64,000 nucleotides of DNA from Anoplopoma fimbria (Eukaryota; Chordata; Actinopteri; Perciformes; Anoplopomatidae): NCBI RefSeq assembly GCF_027596085.1, contig NC_072472.1:14287471-14351470 (forward strand), in the 5' to 3' direction. Positions 1 to 13,339 of the stretch are shown piece by piece. A program made the translations under genes and the position numbers. Position 1 is the first letter of the stretch. Every line of letters starts with the position of its first letter. The notes under the pieces are model-generated. The model was given only the letters and a program-made list of their open reading frames with translations. It was not told the origin of the DNA and did no database searches.

Positions 1-3000
1 AATGTTTATTTCCTCTATTATGCGATAAAAGCTTTCAATATTGCATCTTCTTCTAATGCATTAGAAGATCTAAAATACAAATTAGAGTAGCGTAGGTGAG
101 TTGAGACGTCCTTTACCTTCTTGGCAAATGCAGTGTTATTTTACACCCATGCATACTATCTTCCATTAAACCCACACTGCATATGTCTATCTCCTGTTAT
201 CCTGTGTGAGGTTATAAATCTGTAAAAGCACAATGTGAGAGGTTTGAAGTAGATCTTCCAGTTCTCTATGTGCCATTGCAGTATGTTTGTATGGTATTAT
301 CAGTCTTGCTCTCTTAGATGACCTATCTAAGAGACCTATCTTAGATCTCTCTCAACAGCTATTCAGTTTTCCAAAGCAAATTATCAAACTCTCTCTTCTG
401 ACCTTCTGAAGCTGTTTTATGGCAACTACACAGCGGCAAACTGTTTACTGAGCAGCTCCCCAGTATGTTAACATGAATAGCATTTTTGGCATCCTGTGAA
501 GCAGTACAGTGCACCGCTGTGATTGACCAAGTGGTGAGCCACATGTGAGCTGCTGCATTTACAGGAGTTGTTTCCATGAAAGAAAACCCCAAATACTGCA
601 TATTTAGTCAGGCTGAAGCTGGGGAAATTACTATACAAAATAATGCTTAAAACATCTAGGATATTCCCACTTACTGTAATACCTGCTGCCTTAAAAACAT
701 GAAAAGCAGATGCAACATATACATGTGACATATTGGAACAATTTAAGAGGAGAATAAGGGTTTGAGGGTATAAAATACTAATGAATATATCAATATTCCT
801 GTAATAATAGTCTGTATTTATACATCATTTTTCAAAAACAATTATAAAGTGCTATGCAATATCTGTCATCTATACATTTGAATCATCATCCGATGTGTAC
901 AGTAAAATGATTTTTTCATTGTACAGACAATGACAAGTTGTTTCTTAACCTCATCCTGTGTTCAGTTGGGATGTGGTTTGTTCTTTTGTTGTGTGCATTT
1001 CTCTTTGAGATCGTACTCTATATATTTGGGATGTGATTGTTGTAAAGAGAGCACAGCGCTACACTTTACTGTACGCAGCCAAGCTGCCCTTATGGAGATC
1101 CTAAAATACTGCACAGCGGGTTTTCTGCCTAGAGACAGATACAGACGCACTGAAAGATTGAGTAAGGGAGCAAAGATGAAAGCCGGAGAAGAGCACAGCA
1201 CAAGGCGAGTTGGGCCTGAATGAATAATAGGCAATCTATAATGGATGACAAGTTGACAAAGTTCTTTCTCTCTCTGTCTTTCTCTCTCTCTCTCTTTCCT
1301 TCTCTCTTTTTCTCCCCCCCACCCTTCGCTTCTTTCACTTTCTCCTCTCTTCCTCTGTGCTCCTCTCACTATGACACCATGTCACTGCTTTGAGGCACAT
1401 GTTCTGGAAGAAGACAGCGACTGCCATCCTCCCCTGAGCCTCTTAGCTGCCTTTGGAAGAGAGCCGCTTTACTTTATGGGCTTCTCAAATCTCCCGGAGC
1501 AGTCTCTCTCGTCTCGCTACTTCTCAGAAAAGTCCGATTAGAGGACAAGGGGTGTAAAACAGGGAGAGAGGAAAGACGAAGGGGGAGGGTGGAGAGGGAG
1601 GAGGGAAAATGACTGGAAAACTGAAGTAAACACTCAAAGATTTTCACAAGAATGTAAAAGGGGAAACAGCAAATGGGTGAGAGACACTCTGGGGTGCAAC
1701 ATTTGGCACCTGTTTATGGTTGGTTTTTGCACTTCAAGTGGAGCAATGCCATTATCCAGCAATAAAATGGAAACATGATGCATTTGAAACATGCAGCAAC
1801 GCATTAAATGAGTGGGAGATTTAACTCAGTTGTAAAAAATCATTTATTATAGCCTCCATTCTTTGTAATGATAAAACAACCCCAATGCCTGCAGGAACAG
1901 ACACTAAGACAGAGTTTGTTGAGTCGAGTTTCAACACCATCATATTTTTCTACTGCTTATTTATTCATTCATTCATTGTCATGAACATTTGCACCTGTTA
2001 GGAAAAAGCAACACTGCATGATTTGTCATGCTTGGCAGCAAGCACGATGAAAAATGGTTTAACTCTGTGTTGTTTTGTCTACAACAGCTGTGTTGGTCGT
2101 CCATAAGCTCCTAAGCTGCCTTCCCTACCGCGGCACTCCCAGTGTTGCACGGACCTCCTGTGGCGTTCCTCTGATAAGTTTATTGTACACATCAAAACAG
2201 AGCGTTGCGCGTATTACAACGTGGAGAGAGATGGAAAACAATATCCGGGGAAACATCTTCAACCTCTCGCTGCTTTTTAGTTCTGGTATTTGAGATTGTA
2301 ACAGGAAAGAGGCAGGCAGAGGTTTTTCATGGATCAGATTTTTTGGCTTGTTATTGGATTTTAATGTCGTACAAACATACGTATTCTAGTAGAGGCCAGT
2401 TCAGTGACCGAGACAGTGAGAGTAAACACAAGAAAAACATGTGTCAAAGGAGGGATGAAAGCAACAACAGCTGAAGTGATTTATTTTTCCACATCGACTC
2501 GATTCCCCGTTGGTCTAACAGTTGTGTGGGAGGCAGCTGGGATCCAAATCGAACGGCACTCTGGGACAAGCTCAGTTTTTTCCATTACTCCAGCTCAGTC
2601 CATAACATTTGAGTTTTTCCAGCTCACACTTTCACCTCAAATGATACTCCAAACGGTCGTCATTTTAGCGTGAAAATCAAAGATAATAAACTGTTATTGC
2701 CTTATTGCTTATTGCTGCTTTAATGTGATCTATCCGCATCCATCTTCCAGCTGTTAACCACATCAATAGTGTCTCTCTGTCTCTTTCTTTGAATACAGCG
2801 AACGAGGACATCAGCTGAAATATTTAACACTGCTCTCATCGGCGTACAAGCGACACTATGTTAGCAGCATTAAACACACTCCAAACAATGTTGATGTGGT
2901 CTCCTCTCTACCCATCGATAATTGGCATGCTTCACGGTTTACGAGGTCAAAACTTGATTTTAATGAATATGACTTTGTTTCCAATTACGGAGCCGTGACT

Positions 3001-3900
3001 GAGACCAGGATGCATATATACATAAGTCAACACCCATTTGATACATGATTCGTTCAAACTAGACATATCCTAGTGAAAGCACACATTTTAGTGAAATGTA
3101 AACACCAATTCTAGGCTCCTGTCACATCTGGAGATGTGTTGCCGGATGATATAATAATTGGTTGTTGGTTTGTTTCGCACTCGTACTTAGTGACAGCTGA
3201 ATGGTGTTATTTCATGCCAAACAGCATGGAAATGATATTTTAACAATTTAATTCTGTGCACGTTGTTTCGGGTGACTGACAGGGTATTTTCGTAATCTGT
3301 TTTGAAATGGGAGTGTAGGGTTTTTATTTTCATTGTATATTTTTTTTCCATTTACTGTTGCCATACCCCAAAGATGTCTCTCTGTATAAAATCCTGCACA
3401 CCATTAGGTTAATACCAAATCTCTGGCCTACAGATATTTAGTTTTTTACTGTAGCACACCCACCACTATCCCTGCACAGCATTCTAGGAGAATTCCTTTA
3501 AAGCTAGACCCCCTAATTAGCTCAGTAATTTTTGGATGTGTTAAGGTTTCCTCAAGCAACACGATCGGTTGCAGAAGGGGAATCTAAAAAGGCGACCTTC
3601 GGTGACCCACAAGAATCTTGCACGAGTCAGCAGAGAACAAACTGCCCCACAGAGACTTAAGAGTCATTATAAAAACATAAAAATCAGGCAGATACATGCA
3701 CATACACAAACAGGAGCACAAATACTAACACACATTTACGCATTACACACCAGATAATTCTCCTTTTAGTTACTCGTACTGTAAGTCAGCCTTTGTTGGC
3801 ACCAGAACTGGGACACACAGCAGGAGGTTGGGCAGATGGAGCAGTATTTTCCTACATAAAGTAAAAGATCCAAATATACAATAACAGTCCTACTGACTTC
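1..3900. other. Non-coding DNA, no gene seen
   Basis: AT-rich sequence with only short chance frames on either strand. A TC-rich run lies at about 1268-1335, and a purine-rich patch at 1560-1620. No tRNA, no recognisable SINE and no exon with convincing splice signals was seen. Confidence 0.55.
49..68. repeat. 20-bp perfect palindrome
   Basis: The sequence TCTTCTAATGCATTAGAAGA equals its own reverse complement. It has no loop and no flanking features. It could be chance or a symmetrical homeodomain-type site (TAAT/ATTA halves). Confidence 0.8.
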
Positions 3901-3905
3901 ACAAG

Positions 3906-3951
3906 GTGTGTGTGTGTGTGTGTGTGAGTGTGAGTGTGTTGTGTGTGCAGA
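3906..3951 (+). repeat. Interrupted TG microsatellite
   Basis: TG dinucleotides interrupted twice by GAG and once by a TT step. The interruptions suggest an older, less mutable array than the pure ones elsewhere in the window. Confidence 0.9.
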
Positions 3952-4089
3952 CGCACTGCTGTTTGACTGACAGCTGAGGTAATTATAGTTCCACAATGGC
4001 AGTAACCCCCGTGCAACCTCTCAGGCTGAGTCCTCACACCCTGGCACCGATGAACCCCAGCACGGAGGCTAATGCCAAAACGTACGCTG

Positions 4090-4600
4090 CCTCTGCTGAA
4101 AATATAGCTACTAAATGACCGCGAGAGGAGAGATGGACCGATTTGAGGAGGAGGGAGAAAGAGAAGATAAACAAGAGGGAGAAGGCACACAACGTGGCCT
4201 AGACTGAACCGACCAACCAGGATGGGGATGGGGGGGGGGGGGAATTATCAAAAGAGATAGGCGAAGATGAATATTACCAGGAAGAAAATGATTTAGGCCA
4301 GTGTGAAGAGGGGGGAGAGTGAGGGGTGGGTAGCAAAGAGGTGGTGTATAAGGGTGACAACCAGCGTACGCTTCTAACAGGCACAGGACCAAAATAAACC
4401 AGCAAGACCGAGCAGAGGTGATAAGAGGAACTATTTTAGATAGAGAGTGAGGAGGTAGAGAGAGAGAGCGGAGGCTGAGGGGAAGGAGAAAATATAAGTG
4501 ATTGTATGAGCAGGGGGAAAAGTCAGTGTGGCGGAAAACAAGGCATGGAGGAGGTATAAAAGAGAGGAAGGAGAGCAAATTCCTTTCTGACGTCTAAGTA
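4090..4600 (+). other. Purine-rich tract with a 13-G run
   Basis: The plus strand is strongly enriched in G and A over about 500 bases (many GAGG, GGAG and AGAGAGAG words) and carries an uninterrupted G run at 4230-4242. The complementary polypyrimidine strand gives spurious Pro/Leu/Ser-rich open frames. No gene is evident. Such asymmetric tracts can form triplex or quadruplex structures. Confidence 0.6.
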
Positions 4601-4759
4601 GCTGCTAGCTAGTTTAAAACTGCATCAGGTTACAAAATTAAATCAACACATGTATATTAACACAATAAGCTTCAGACTATGACGCACTTCGTACCCCTCA
4701 AGCGACAGCTTTGCCCATTGTGCAATATACCCTTGTTGTGGGCACAGCGTCTTTTAAAA

Positions 4760-4860
4760 ATAATCTTGTTTACAGGAAGTTAGGTTTAGGCAACACAACT
4801 TCTTAGTAAGGTTCAGAGAAGACTGTGGTGGAGGATAACCGGACTAGGTATGTGACTACC
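4760..4860 (+). repeat. Fragment of a dispersed fish repeat (GTTAGGTTTAGGCAACA type)
   Basis: The motif AGTTAGGTTTAGGCAACACA followed by CTTCTTAGTAAGGTTCAG resembles the start of a dispersed repeat I remember as frequent in percomorph fish. The copy at 8865-9060 shows a longer part of what looks like the same family. Boundaries are approximate. Confidence 0.35.
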
Positions 4861-5139
4861 GCAAGTGAGTCATGTGACTAACAACACTTACAACTGTCAA
4901 CGTTCACTTATAGTTTCTCACAGTGAGCTTTGCTACTATGTTGTATCCTTACTCTGTGCAAACTCTGCTTCATTCTGCATGCTGACTGATATTCTGGCAA
5001 TCCCCCACCCATGTGTGTTTTGTGGTTATCTATTTTTTTATTTTATTGATTTTCCTTTTTCTCAAAAATGAAAAATACACTATAACTAGACTCAAGTTTG
5101 AACCCATTAACAGCTGTAGATGTGAATGTCCTTCCCTTG

Positions 5140-5143
<4 letters not shown>

Positions 5144-5197
<54 letters not shown>
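5144..5197 (+). repeat. TC microsatellite
   Basis: Two TC runs separated by TGTCTT, ending in TGTGTTTCAG. The tract plus terminal CAG imitates a splice acceptor, but the sequence after it is not an evident exon. Confidence 0.9.
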
Positions 5198-5199
5198 GT

Positions 5200-7470
5200 G
5201 TTTCAGGTCTTCACGAGCTTGATGAAATATTCATCTTCTTCTGACGTAGATTTGCTCTCTTACCCTCCCTCGTCGCCACCTCTTTCTTTCTGCTTCGTCT
5301 GCAAACCCCAATCACAGTTATCTCCTCTTTCCTAGTCCTGAACCCATCTGTACATCTCCTCCTTCTCTTCCATCACTCTTTCAATCCTCCCTTCATACCT
5401 TCCCACCTATCTTGTCTTTTTGTTTTTTTAAATCTAACCAAGCAAAAGAAAATTTAATCTGTGGTTTTAGTGCTATGATTGTACTGGAAATGTCAATGTA
5501 AAGGATGGCAGAGCAGGGGATTATATGTATGTGTTAATGTGATGTACAGCAACAGAAGAGATCAGAGAATATGATATACAGCAGAGTGAAACATGCTCAG
5601 CTAAACCTCACGGGACTCCAGCTGCATTTGACGTATCAAGGTCAAAGTTTGATACCTTTGGGAATTTCAGTTATTTATATGTGCTGTGTTTATAACTTTT
5701 GCTGGGCCAGAGCACATACATCTGCCAAGGCTGTACAATCCTTTAAAAGTGCCATTTTTAAAAAATAGTAAATGTGTAGAATTTTGAATATGCAGAAAAA
5801 TAATTTTTTGGTAACTATAATAAAAAATGATCTCCAGAGGTACATTGTTGTGATTATATGAGCACATACAGTGCTGTGTTATTTTTCGAAACATTGATTC
5901 CAAGCAAATTGCTGAGTTGAGTTACTGATGGTTTTGTTTAACCTATTTGATTGATGACAGTGATTGATGTAATGCATTAAAGTGGAACATAGTTCATTGC
6001 ATTGAATATCAACTTAAGTATATTACATAGGTTTACCTTGTATATATCGCTATAAATGTCACTAGTGGAAGCATCATTTTATTAATGTTGTGATATTGAT
6101 TTTAATCTTTGACCCATGATCAAATTATCCACAAAATGCACTGAACTTTTTAGCTTGACATTTGTGGAAATACGTTAAAGTGAATCTAGATGCTGCAGCC
6201 ATTTAGTGTAGCTAAAGACTACAAACAGGAGTCAAACAGCTATCTATTGAAGCTTTTAGAGTAAAATGGCAAAGCTGTGACTGAAGTAACACCTTTCATA
6301 CTGCGCTCACTATGACTGCAGACATGTTTAATAATGAACAATAAACTGGCTGTGCTCTGACATGGGATGAAGTAAAATCATCAGATCATTTGTTGAAAAA
6401 GAAATTGAATGCCTCCATGCGCTTTTGGTCTACTTTTTTTTCTTCTAGCGAATACAATTTCACCAAACGAATCGTAACATTTTTGTGAAATGATCTGAGT
6501 GACTAAATAATGTCTCGACTTGTGCTTTTGCTGTGCTGAGGGATATTATTGAATTTAAAATTTTACGACTTGCAGGAAATGAAATGGAATGAACAAGATG
6601 GCAAACATGATGACATGATGCTCCTGATGCACAACGTCTCCATCTCTGCTTCACATAATTACTTTGGGGAATCGAGTGCAGATATGACTCCATTTCAATC
6701 ATTTAGAATCAATATGATAACATTGGAGTGTTTGGGTAAAAAGAGGAGGAAAAATGTGCCTGTGCAGAGTGAGTCTCCATGCATGCACATTTGCCTGCTC
6801 ACCTTTGTGCATTTCCATTAGTGTCTGAAATAGGGACACCGCAGCCTTGTCTCTATATGACACAGAGACAGCAAGACAATGCTCTCTGAGCCTCTGAACC
6901 AATCAAAATCTCTGGTAGGGGAGCTTGTCCAATCAAGACAAAGGTAGAATATCTTGAGAGATGCATCGAGAGGAGGCAAGACACAGAGAGAAAAGGAGAG
7001 GTGCTGTGCTCTATAGATATGAGGCTTAAAGCAAACATGTGTTGTTTAAAAGTTCTCGTTTCTCACTGAAACATTATAATATAAATACACAAAAAAAAGA
7101 AAATGGAGATGATAATTAAACTTGCCCGTTAGTCCTTCCATGCTGCTGCCGCTGTCTTGTAATTGGCTATGTCCATGTTGATTGCATTGTTTGTATTGAG
7201 CTGTGTGTGTGACTGTTCTTTCCCTGCCTGTCCAGGAGTTTTAGATGTGTGAATGTGCAAGGAGACTGTGTAAATAAACCATTAGCACTGCAGAGAATTG
7301 CAAAATTTTCTAATTCACATTCTCTGCGAAGAGCATAAGACATTTCCCGTTCCCTCTCTCTCTCGAAATAAATATATTGATAGAAAGTAAACGTTGCAGC
7401 CGAGCAGGCACTGTTCAGGTGATGTTTGTCTCCATACATGTGTGACTTTAAATAACACCACATGTAGTTC
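5200..7470. other. Non-coding DNA, no gene seen
   Basis: AT-rich, mostly short open frames, no recognisable repeat boundaries. The polypyrimidine stretch continues to about 5420. Confidence 0.5.
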
Positions 7471-7474
7471 TCTG

Positions 7475-7475
<1 letters not shown>

Positions 7476-7522
<47 letters not shown>

Positions 7523-7548
7523 GCACACACACATACACACACACATGC
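7476..7548 (+). repeat. CA microsatellite
   Basis: A pure AC run to 7519, then an interrupted part with ACGC, ACAT and ATGC variants. Confidence 0.95.
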
Positions 7549-7715
7549 ACTGAGGCAGAACTGCTGACAACAGTCTCTGGATTATCTCTGAGCTTCTCCA
7601 TCCTTCTTTACGATTCACACAGCCATCCCTGTTTCTCTCTGTCCATTTCTCCATTCTCTTTGTTTCGCTGCCTATTTTGCATTTGGTCTCCCACAGTCAT
7701 GTTTTGGCTTGATAT

Positions 7716-7876
<161 letters not shown>

Positions 7877-8368
7877 GATGCACTTCCTGGATTTCAGCTA
7901 TTACTTTTAAAAATACACCCTCCACATACAACAACACATGCAGGAAGCCATATGTTTGCTTTTATTTATTTATGTCTTTGAGCATAATAGACAAATAAAT
8001 AAAGATTTTTAAAAAAACAAGAGATAAGCAGTCATCTGTTTTCCATAACTTGACTTGGAGTGAGTCCAAGTGCAATCAGAATCAGCACCCATAAAGTGGC
8101 AGCAGGGCTGAAATATGTGTGTCATTGCATTAGTCATACTGTTGACTAGGGGCTGGGGCTGCACTGGAAACGCCAAACCACTGCAACCAGTGCTTAATGA
8201 GGTGTGTTCATCACACTGGCAACTCTAACCATTATCTAGCATGCAGGGGAACAAAGCCACAGGAGGCTATTGATTATCTATTTGACATGCTGCTGGAGCC
8301 GGGAGGGTAAGATGGGACAAGGAGGGGAAAAAAACAAAAAACAAGAGTTGGTCTCACAAATGGATGAG

Positions 8369-8473
<105 letters not shown>

Positions 8474-8849
8474 GAATTGAACACATCTGGCATAAGCTTT
8501 AGTAAAATGTCTATTTTGTGAAAAATGGACATTCTTGCGAGATGACTGTAATTTCACTCTCTTCAAATAATTAGTTTGAAGCAGATTTTTCTTTCATTCT
8601 CCCAAGATTTGCACAGTTCCTTGCTGGTTATAACCTCAAGGTAATGTTAAAATAGTCTGTGGTGGATGATGAGCAGTTTAGTAAGATTAAAGTTGCTCTC
8701 ATGTTCATATGCAATGAATCCTCATGCAGCGGTGCGTATTATATCCTAAGAAAAGTTCATTCTAATTTTCCGCGTGTCCTCCTACGATTGTCCAGCAACA
8801 TGTGTCAATTTACTCTTGTCATATGCAGAAACTATTTTCAAAACAGACT

Positions 8850-9060
8850 TCCTTCATCGCAGGAAACAACATGGTTAGGTTTTTGAAGATCATGGTTTCG
8901 GTTAAAATTAAGTGGCTTGGCTTAAGTATGGAAGTTTAGTGATTAATAAGTCTGTGTTAACTTCTGGTTTCACATGGAACCCAAACAGCCGTCTGCTGGG
9001 TGAAAGTCAGGAGATGTTGTCGCTTTTCATACTGCTGCACAGTTATAGGGATTACATATG
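8850..9060 (+). repeat. Dispersed fish repeat, GTTAGGTTTTTGAAGATCAT type
   Basis: The words ATGGTTAGGTTT, AAGATCATGGTTTCGGTTAA, TTTCACATGGAACCCAAACA and GTCTGCTGGGTGAAAGTC follow the order of a repeat I recall as widespread in percomorph genomes. It carries no coding capacity. The family assignment is from memory and needs a library search. Confidence 0.5.
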
Positions 9061-9848
9061 ACTATTATATATATATGGCTTACATCTTTGGCTTTTATTC
9101 GATCTGTATAACCCAAAGCTGTCCACTATATCCTTGATGCCACACCAATTAGTAGGCATGTCATTGTTGCAATGGGTGTCCTGAAGAGAAACCAGCCTTA
9201 TTACTAAGTAATGCGTTAAATTATCTTCATTGTCATTATTTTATTTGGTAACCCGTGGTGTAAGGATTACAATTTGATTGGGTCTGCTCCACAGCAGACA
9301 TTTTGACTTGTCAAGTAGGAAACGCACAGGTGTTACTAATCCATTCTATTCAAGTGTCCAAGTAAGCCATGACGGTGAGCCAGCATTCACAATACCAGGA
9401 CCCTGAAACTGAAGCAGCTAAATGGAATACAGAAATACAACAGATGTGTTGGCTTGGTGCAGAGGCTAGAGGTGATGAGAGGCCGAAAGCCTCTGCCAGA
9501 AAGAGGAGAAAGATGCTGCTGACTGACATAAAAAGATGCTGGATGAATGTTTTAGGCTCCAGTCGCCGATGTTGTTACCTTGAGTGGAGACTGATGGACA
9601 GGACTGATGGATCAGTCATCGCCCAGAGAGGATTGTCATTAATACTGCGGTATTCAGTATGCTGGCTATTGGCAGATATCAAGTCAGTTTATAAAACGAT
9701 AATGATCAGAGCCAACCTCAGTGTGGATGTGAGAATAAGTAAAAAGAGCATCATAATACATAACAATCATAATGATCACATGGATGAGTAAATTCAAGGC
9801 TAACAGTACTCATATTGTGTTTCTTTTGCTAAAGTAGGGCACCATTCA

Positions 9849-9851
<3 letters not shown>

Positions 9852-9937
<86 letters not shown>

Positions 9938-9938
9938 G
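9852..9938 (+). repeat. TG microsatellite
   Basis: About 40 TG units with one GC step near the right end. Confidence 0.96.
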
Positions 9939-9939
9939 T

Positions 9940-12900
9940 CCCACAGCTGGAAACAAGAAAATCAAGACTTTAGTCTGTGATGGTATTCTTATTTGCATCC
10001 TAGTGACACTCGGTTCACAGTTAATCAGACACCGAATTTAAAGAGATTTGTGATTGTTTGAATATGTTATTCAAAAACGTTAAAATACATCATAATAATT
10101 GGTTCTGAATCAGGCTTGTCAGCTCTGGTATATGAACCTGAAATATACACTAATTCTATCTTAAAATGTGCCTATAAATAAGACACACACACAGCTGTCA
10201 TATATGACAGTTTCAACTGACAGTGAGATAATTATATTTCTCAAGCCTAATGCTGAATATACAAAGGATAGAGAGAGAAGAGTAGAAACAGGAAGTTATT
10301 TGTCTTTTAAATAGAATATAAGGGTGTGATGGGTGGAAATATCTCGATTCATGAACAATAAAACGTTTTTTTCTGTCTGTTGTTTAAAGGAACCCAGTTT
10401 CAGGTTATTTATTGCTTGACATGTATTTGACACATTTTCAAAACTGTCTTGAAGTTCCTTTTTAATCAATGCTCAACAATAAACATGTTTGATATTTTCA
10501 GTGGGGAAGCAGTTGCAGGACAAGCTGATTTGCCATGTCCAGCATGAATCTGACCTCTGAACTCTTTTTACACATTAATACAGAGTAATCAGATTAAGAC
10601 AATAGTTTGAATTAACTGAGCTTCATCAGATCCTCTGTTAATGTTGAGTTAGTCTGTGCTTGTTATTATAAACTTTGACTACATGATATCTCGATCATGT
10701 CATCACGATGCGATTCCATAAAAAGACCATAAGTTACCATATTGAAAAAGATTGTGGGGTCATTGACCTTTCATTTGATTTTAATTATTTCTTAAAATAA
10801 TTATTTCTTTCTATATTTTTTTCATTAGTTTTTTTCAAAGCTATAAGATATTACAGCATTAGAAATACTATAAGCCAATGGTTGATAATTTACCTGTTTC
10901 CCAAGACCCCCCAAATTTGTATTTCCAAGGGAGCTCAGGCTTCTGTTAGAGGAGCTAATCCCCCCCGACCCTTGTAGTGAAGATTCATTCACACAGTTTC
11001 AGTATGTAGTTCACAATCTGCATTCCAGAGCTTAATCTCTGCATTTCATTACATTTTACCATACTATGCTTTTTTTGGAGGTGTTGGATGTTGTGATTCA
11101 GTGAAGGGCTGGAGGGAGTGCCAGGCATTAGTGGAAAGGTCAGTGGGTTGCCATTACTAAAACAGTTGTGTTTCTGCCCAACGCAGCACAATGTGACACA
11201 CCATCCATTCCCTCTCAGAATAACTGCTCCCTCAGGGATGGTGAAAGTCTTCTTCACACGGGCCCTCCGTTATCAAAGTCATCTGCTAAAGACTGACATC
11301 AATACGTACAATTGACCAGTGATGTCAAAGAGTGAACGTGTAACATCAGGGTCACAAGATCATCTTCATGTAGAATGGTTAGTCTTAAAGCTATTCAGGT
11401 GTAGAGGTCAGTGCTTATATCCATGTGTGTGTATGTGTTACAATGTGTGTGTAAGTGTGTCTCTCTGAATGTTAGTGTGCAGGGATCTGTAAAAAAACAG
11501 CATCAAATAACCGGCTTCATGTTTCATTTCCCAGAGGGCTTTTCTCTGGCTTGGCCAAGGTCGGAGGTTATCAAGGAAAGAGAAAAATAGGATTTAGTAA
11601 GGGATGTTTTCTACCTTTTTAGCGAGGTGCAGACAGACAATAGAGCAAGATTAAAACGTAGAACGATGTGAGAGGAGTCCTCAGACGGCGGATTCTTACA
11701 GGCACGTTATGAATGTGTGTATGCAGCTACATAATGTATAACTCTCACTTTTACATCCAAAGGCATCCAGAGCTAGCCGTATCATGTGATTTCAGCAGGT
11801 TACCTGTGCTTTGACCTGCACTAGCTGCAGGCCTAGCACACAGGAACATGTTAAAATATCTGCTTTTTGAAATCACCTGCAAGCTCGGTACAGGGTTGTT
11901 TGTAAGGTGATTTTGTTCTGCTGAGAGAATAAGAGGTTAAAAAAAAAGCTTTGATTAAGCCATAAGCCTGGAATACACTAGGATATAATAGTTGACGCAT
12001 GTGGGTATTAGTGGAGTAAGATTAACTGCTATGATAAAATATTAGATAATGCTTCATAAATAAGCCTGCCTGCCTGCCACCATGGAAAGTCCCTCTTATG
12101 ACAGTGCAGCTGAGGCACATCATGTCCTGTTAACTGTGCTTATTGTTCTGTGTGTGCAGTTACTGATTATGAGAGAAGGTCTTGAAAGCATGCAGGACAA
12201 TATTAATAAAACTTGTACCATTTTGCATACATTATATTGAATGAAGTCATCTGTTTACCTCGACATGGACTCTTGAGAGTGGTAGGAAATATTTGAAAAC
12301 ATCCTATGTAAACCATTTCTATGTAAAAATCTGTCTCTCATTCTGAGCTCATGAGATTAAAGCAGTGGTAAATGTAAGAGATAGTAGAGGTCAAAACTAA
12401 CGATGCCTGGAAGAACAGGAGATGTTTCTCCACACACTCAAATGGTCACTTAATGAAGCATGTCATTGGTTATTGGATGGTCATGCAGCAAGGAGGTGAG
12501 AGGTGAAGAGAGACAGGAGAGAGAAGGGAAAGAAAAATGTAAAGAAAAATACAAGAGAGCAGTGCGTACAGTATATTCAGCATGGTGTCAAGTAGGTCAG
12601 CTTCATAGTTTTAAACGTATAATGAGCAGGAGTCACATAAACACAACCTCAGAGTGGGACTCTTGTGTGTACGTGTGTTGGTGGCATATTGCCTTGAGAA
12701 AACATGCTAGAATAAGCTTTAAAGTCATTAAATATGAGCATAATGAAGGTTTCGACCTACACTCAGTGACGTGGAAAGAGAGAATGATAATTGTGCAACG
12801 CTGTGGGGATTTAAGAAACATGTGTTTTATAATGGCGCTGCTCAACTCTCAGCTCAGCTCCACAGTAAAGATGTTCAGGTCAGGTGAAGCCATATGTTGG

Positions 12901-13049
12901 TGCATAAACTCCCAGAGATATAATCACTTTTCGTTGACCTTGATGGATTACGTTGTGAGGTTATCTTATATTATAAGGATTTATTTTAGGAAGCAGCTTC
13001 ATATCATAATAAAGTTATCTTATTTCCTTTCTAAGGATGGTCCAGTGTA
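9940..13049. other. Non-coding DNA with one long chance frame
   Basis: No recognisable gene. A 16-bp palindrome (CTGTCATATATGACAG) lies at 10195-10210. A plus-strand frame of 196 codons (12460-13050) begins in a purine-rich patch but has no similarity I recognise, no domain and no splice context. A minus-strand segment at 10887-10935 has acceptor- and donor-like ends around 16 open codons, but support is weak. Confidence 0.45.
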
Positions 13050-13275
13050 GGGCTGTCCCCTCTTAGTCGACTAATTGTTCTTTTGGTCTTAGTTGACTAA
13101 GATATCTTTAGTGAATTCGCCTTTTTTTATGATTTTATCATGCTCAATTACTTAATTTTTAAGTGGTGCTCTTGTGTGATTCTTTGTGGAGTTACAAATC
13201 TGTTGATCAAATCATTCAAGCGATCAGTCGACAAAATCGTGTGTTAGTGGACTAATTCTTTCTTATATATTTGAC
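13048..13275 (+). repeat. Dispersed repeat beginning TAGGGCTGTCCCC
   Basis: The start TAGGGCTGTCCCCTCTTAGT with repeated GTCGACTAA / AGTTGACTAAG motifs matches a dispersed family I recall in fish, probably a non-autonomous DNA transposon. No transposase frame is present. Confidence 0.5.
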
Positions 13276-13339
13276 CAGCTGTTACCATGGCCGCAACTTT
13301 ATACTTCCGGGTCATTTCCCTTAGGATTTTGACTATATG

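Noticed and set aside
5144..5220. TC tract followed by TTTCAG as a splice acceptor with coding exon
   Set aside because: The tract is a microsatellite, and the following frame shows no coding signature or donor.
9574..9645. Minus-strand exon-like segment ending CTCAAG|GTAACA
   Set aside because: Weak acceptor; the only open frame needs phase 2 on both sides, unlike the supported exon at 45114.
9369..9791. Plus-strand open frame of 140 codons
   Set aside because: No recognisable similarity, AT-rich irregular codons, no acceptor or promoter signals.
10887..10935. Minus-strand 49-bp segment between CTCTAACAG and ACAG|GTAAAT
   Set aside because: Too short to judge, with a poly-G interior and no supporting neighbour.
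12460..13050. Plus-strand open frame of 196 codons, the longest not made of microsatellite
   Set aside because: In 64 kb and six frames a frame of this length is expected roughly once by chance; no domain, no splice context, no recognisable similarity, and its end runs into a dispersed repeat.
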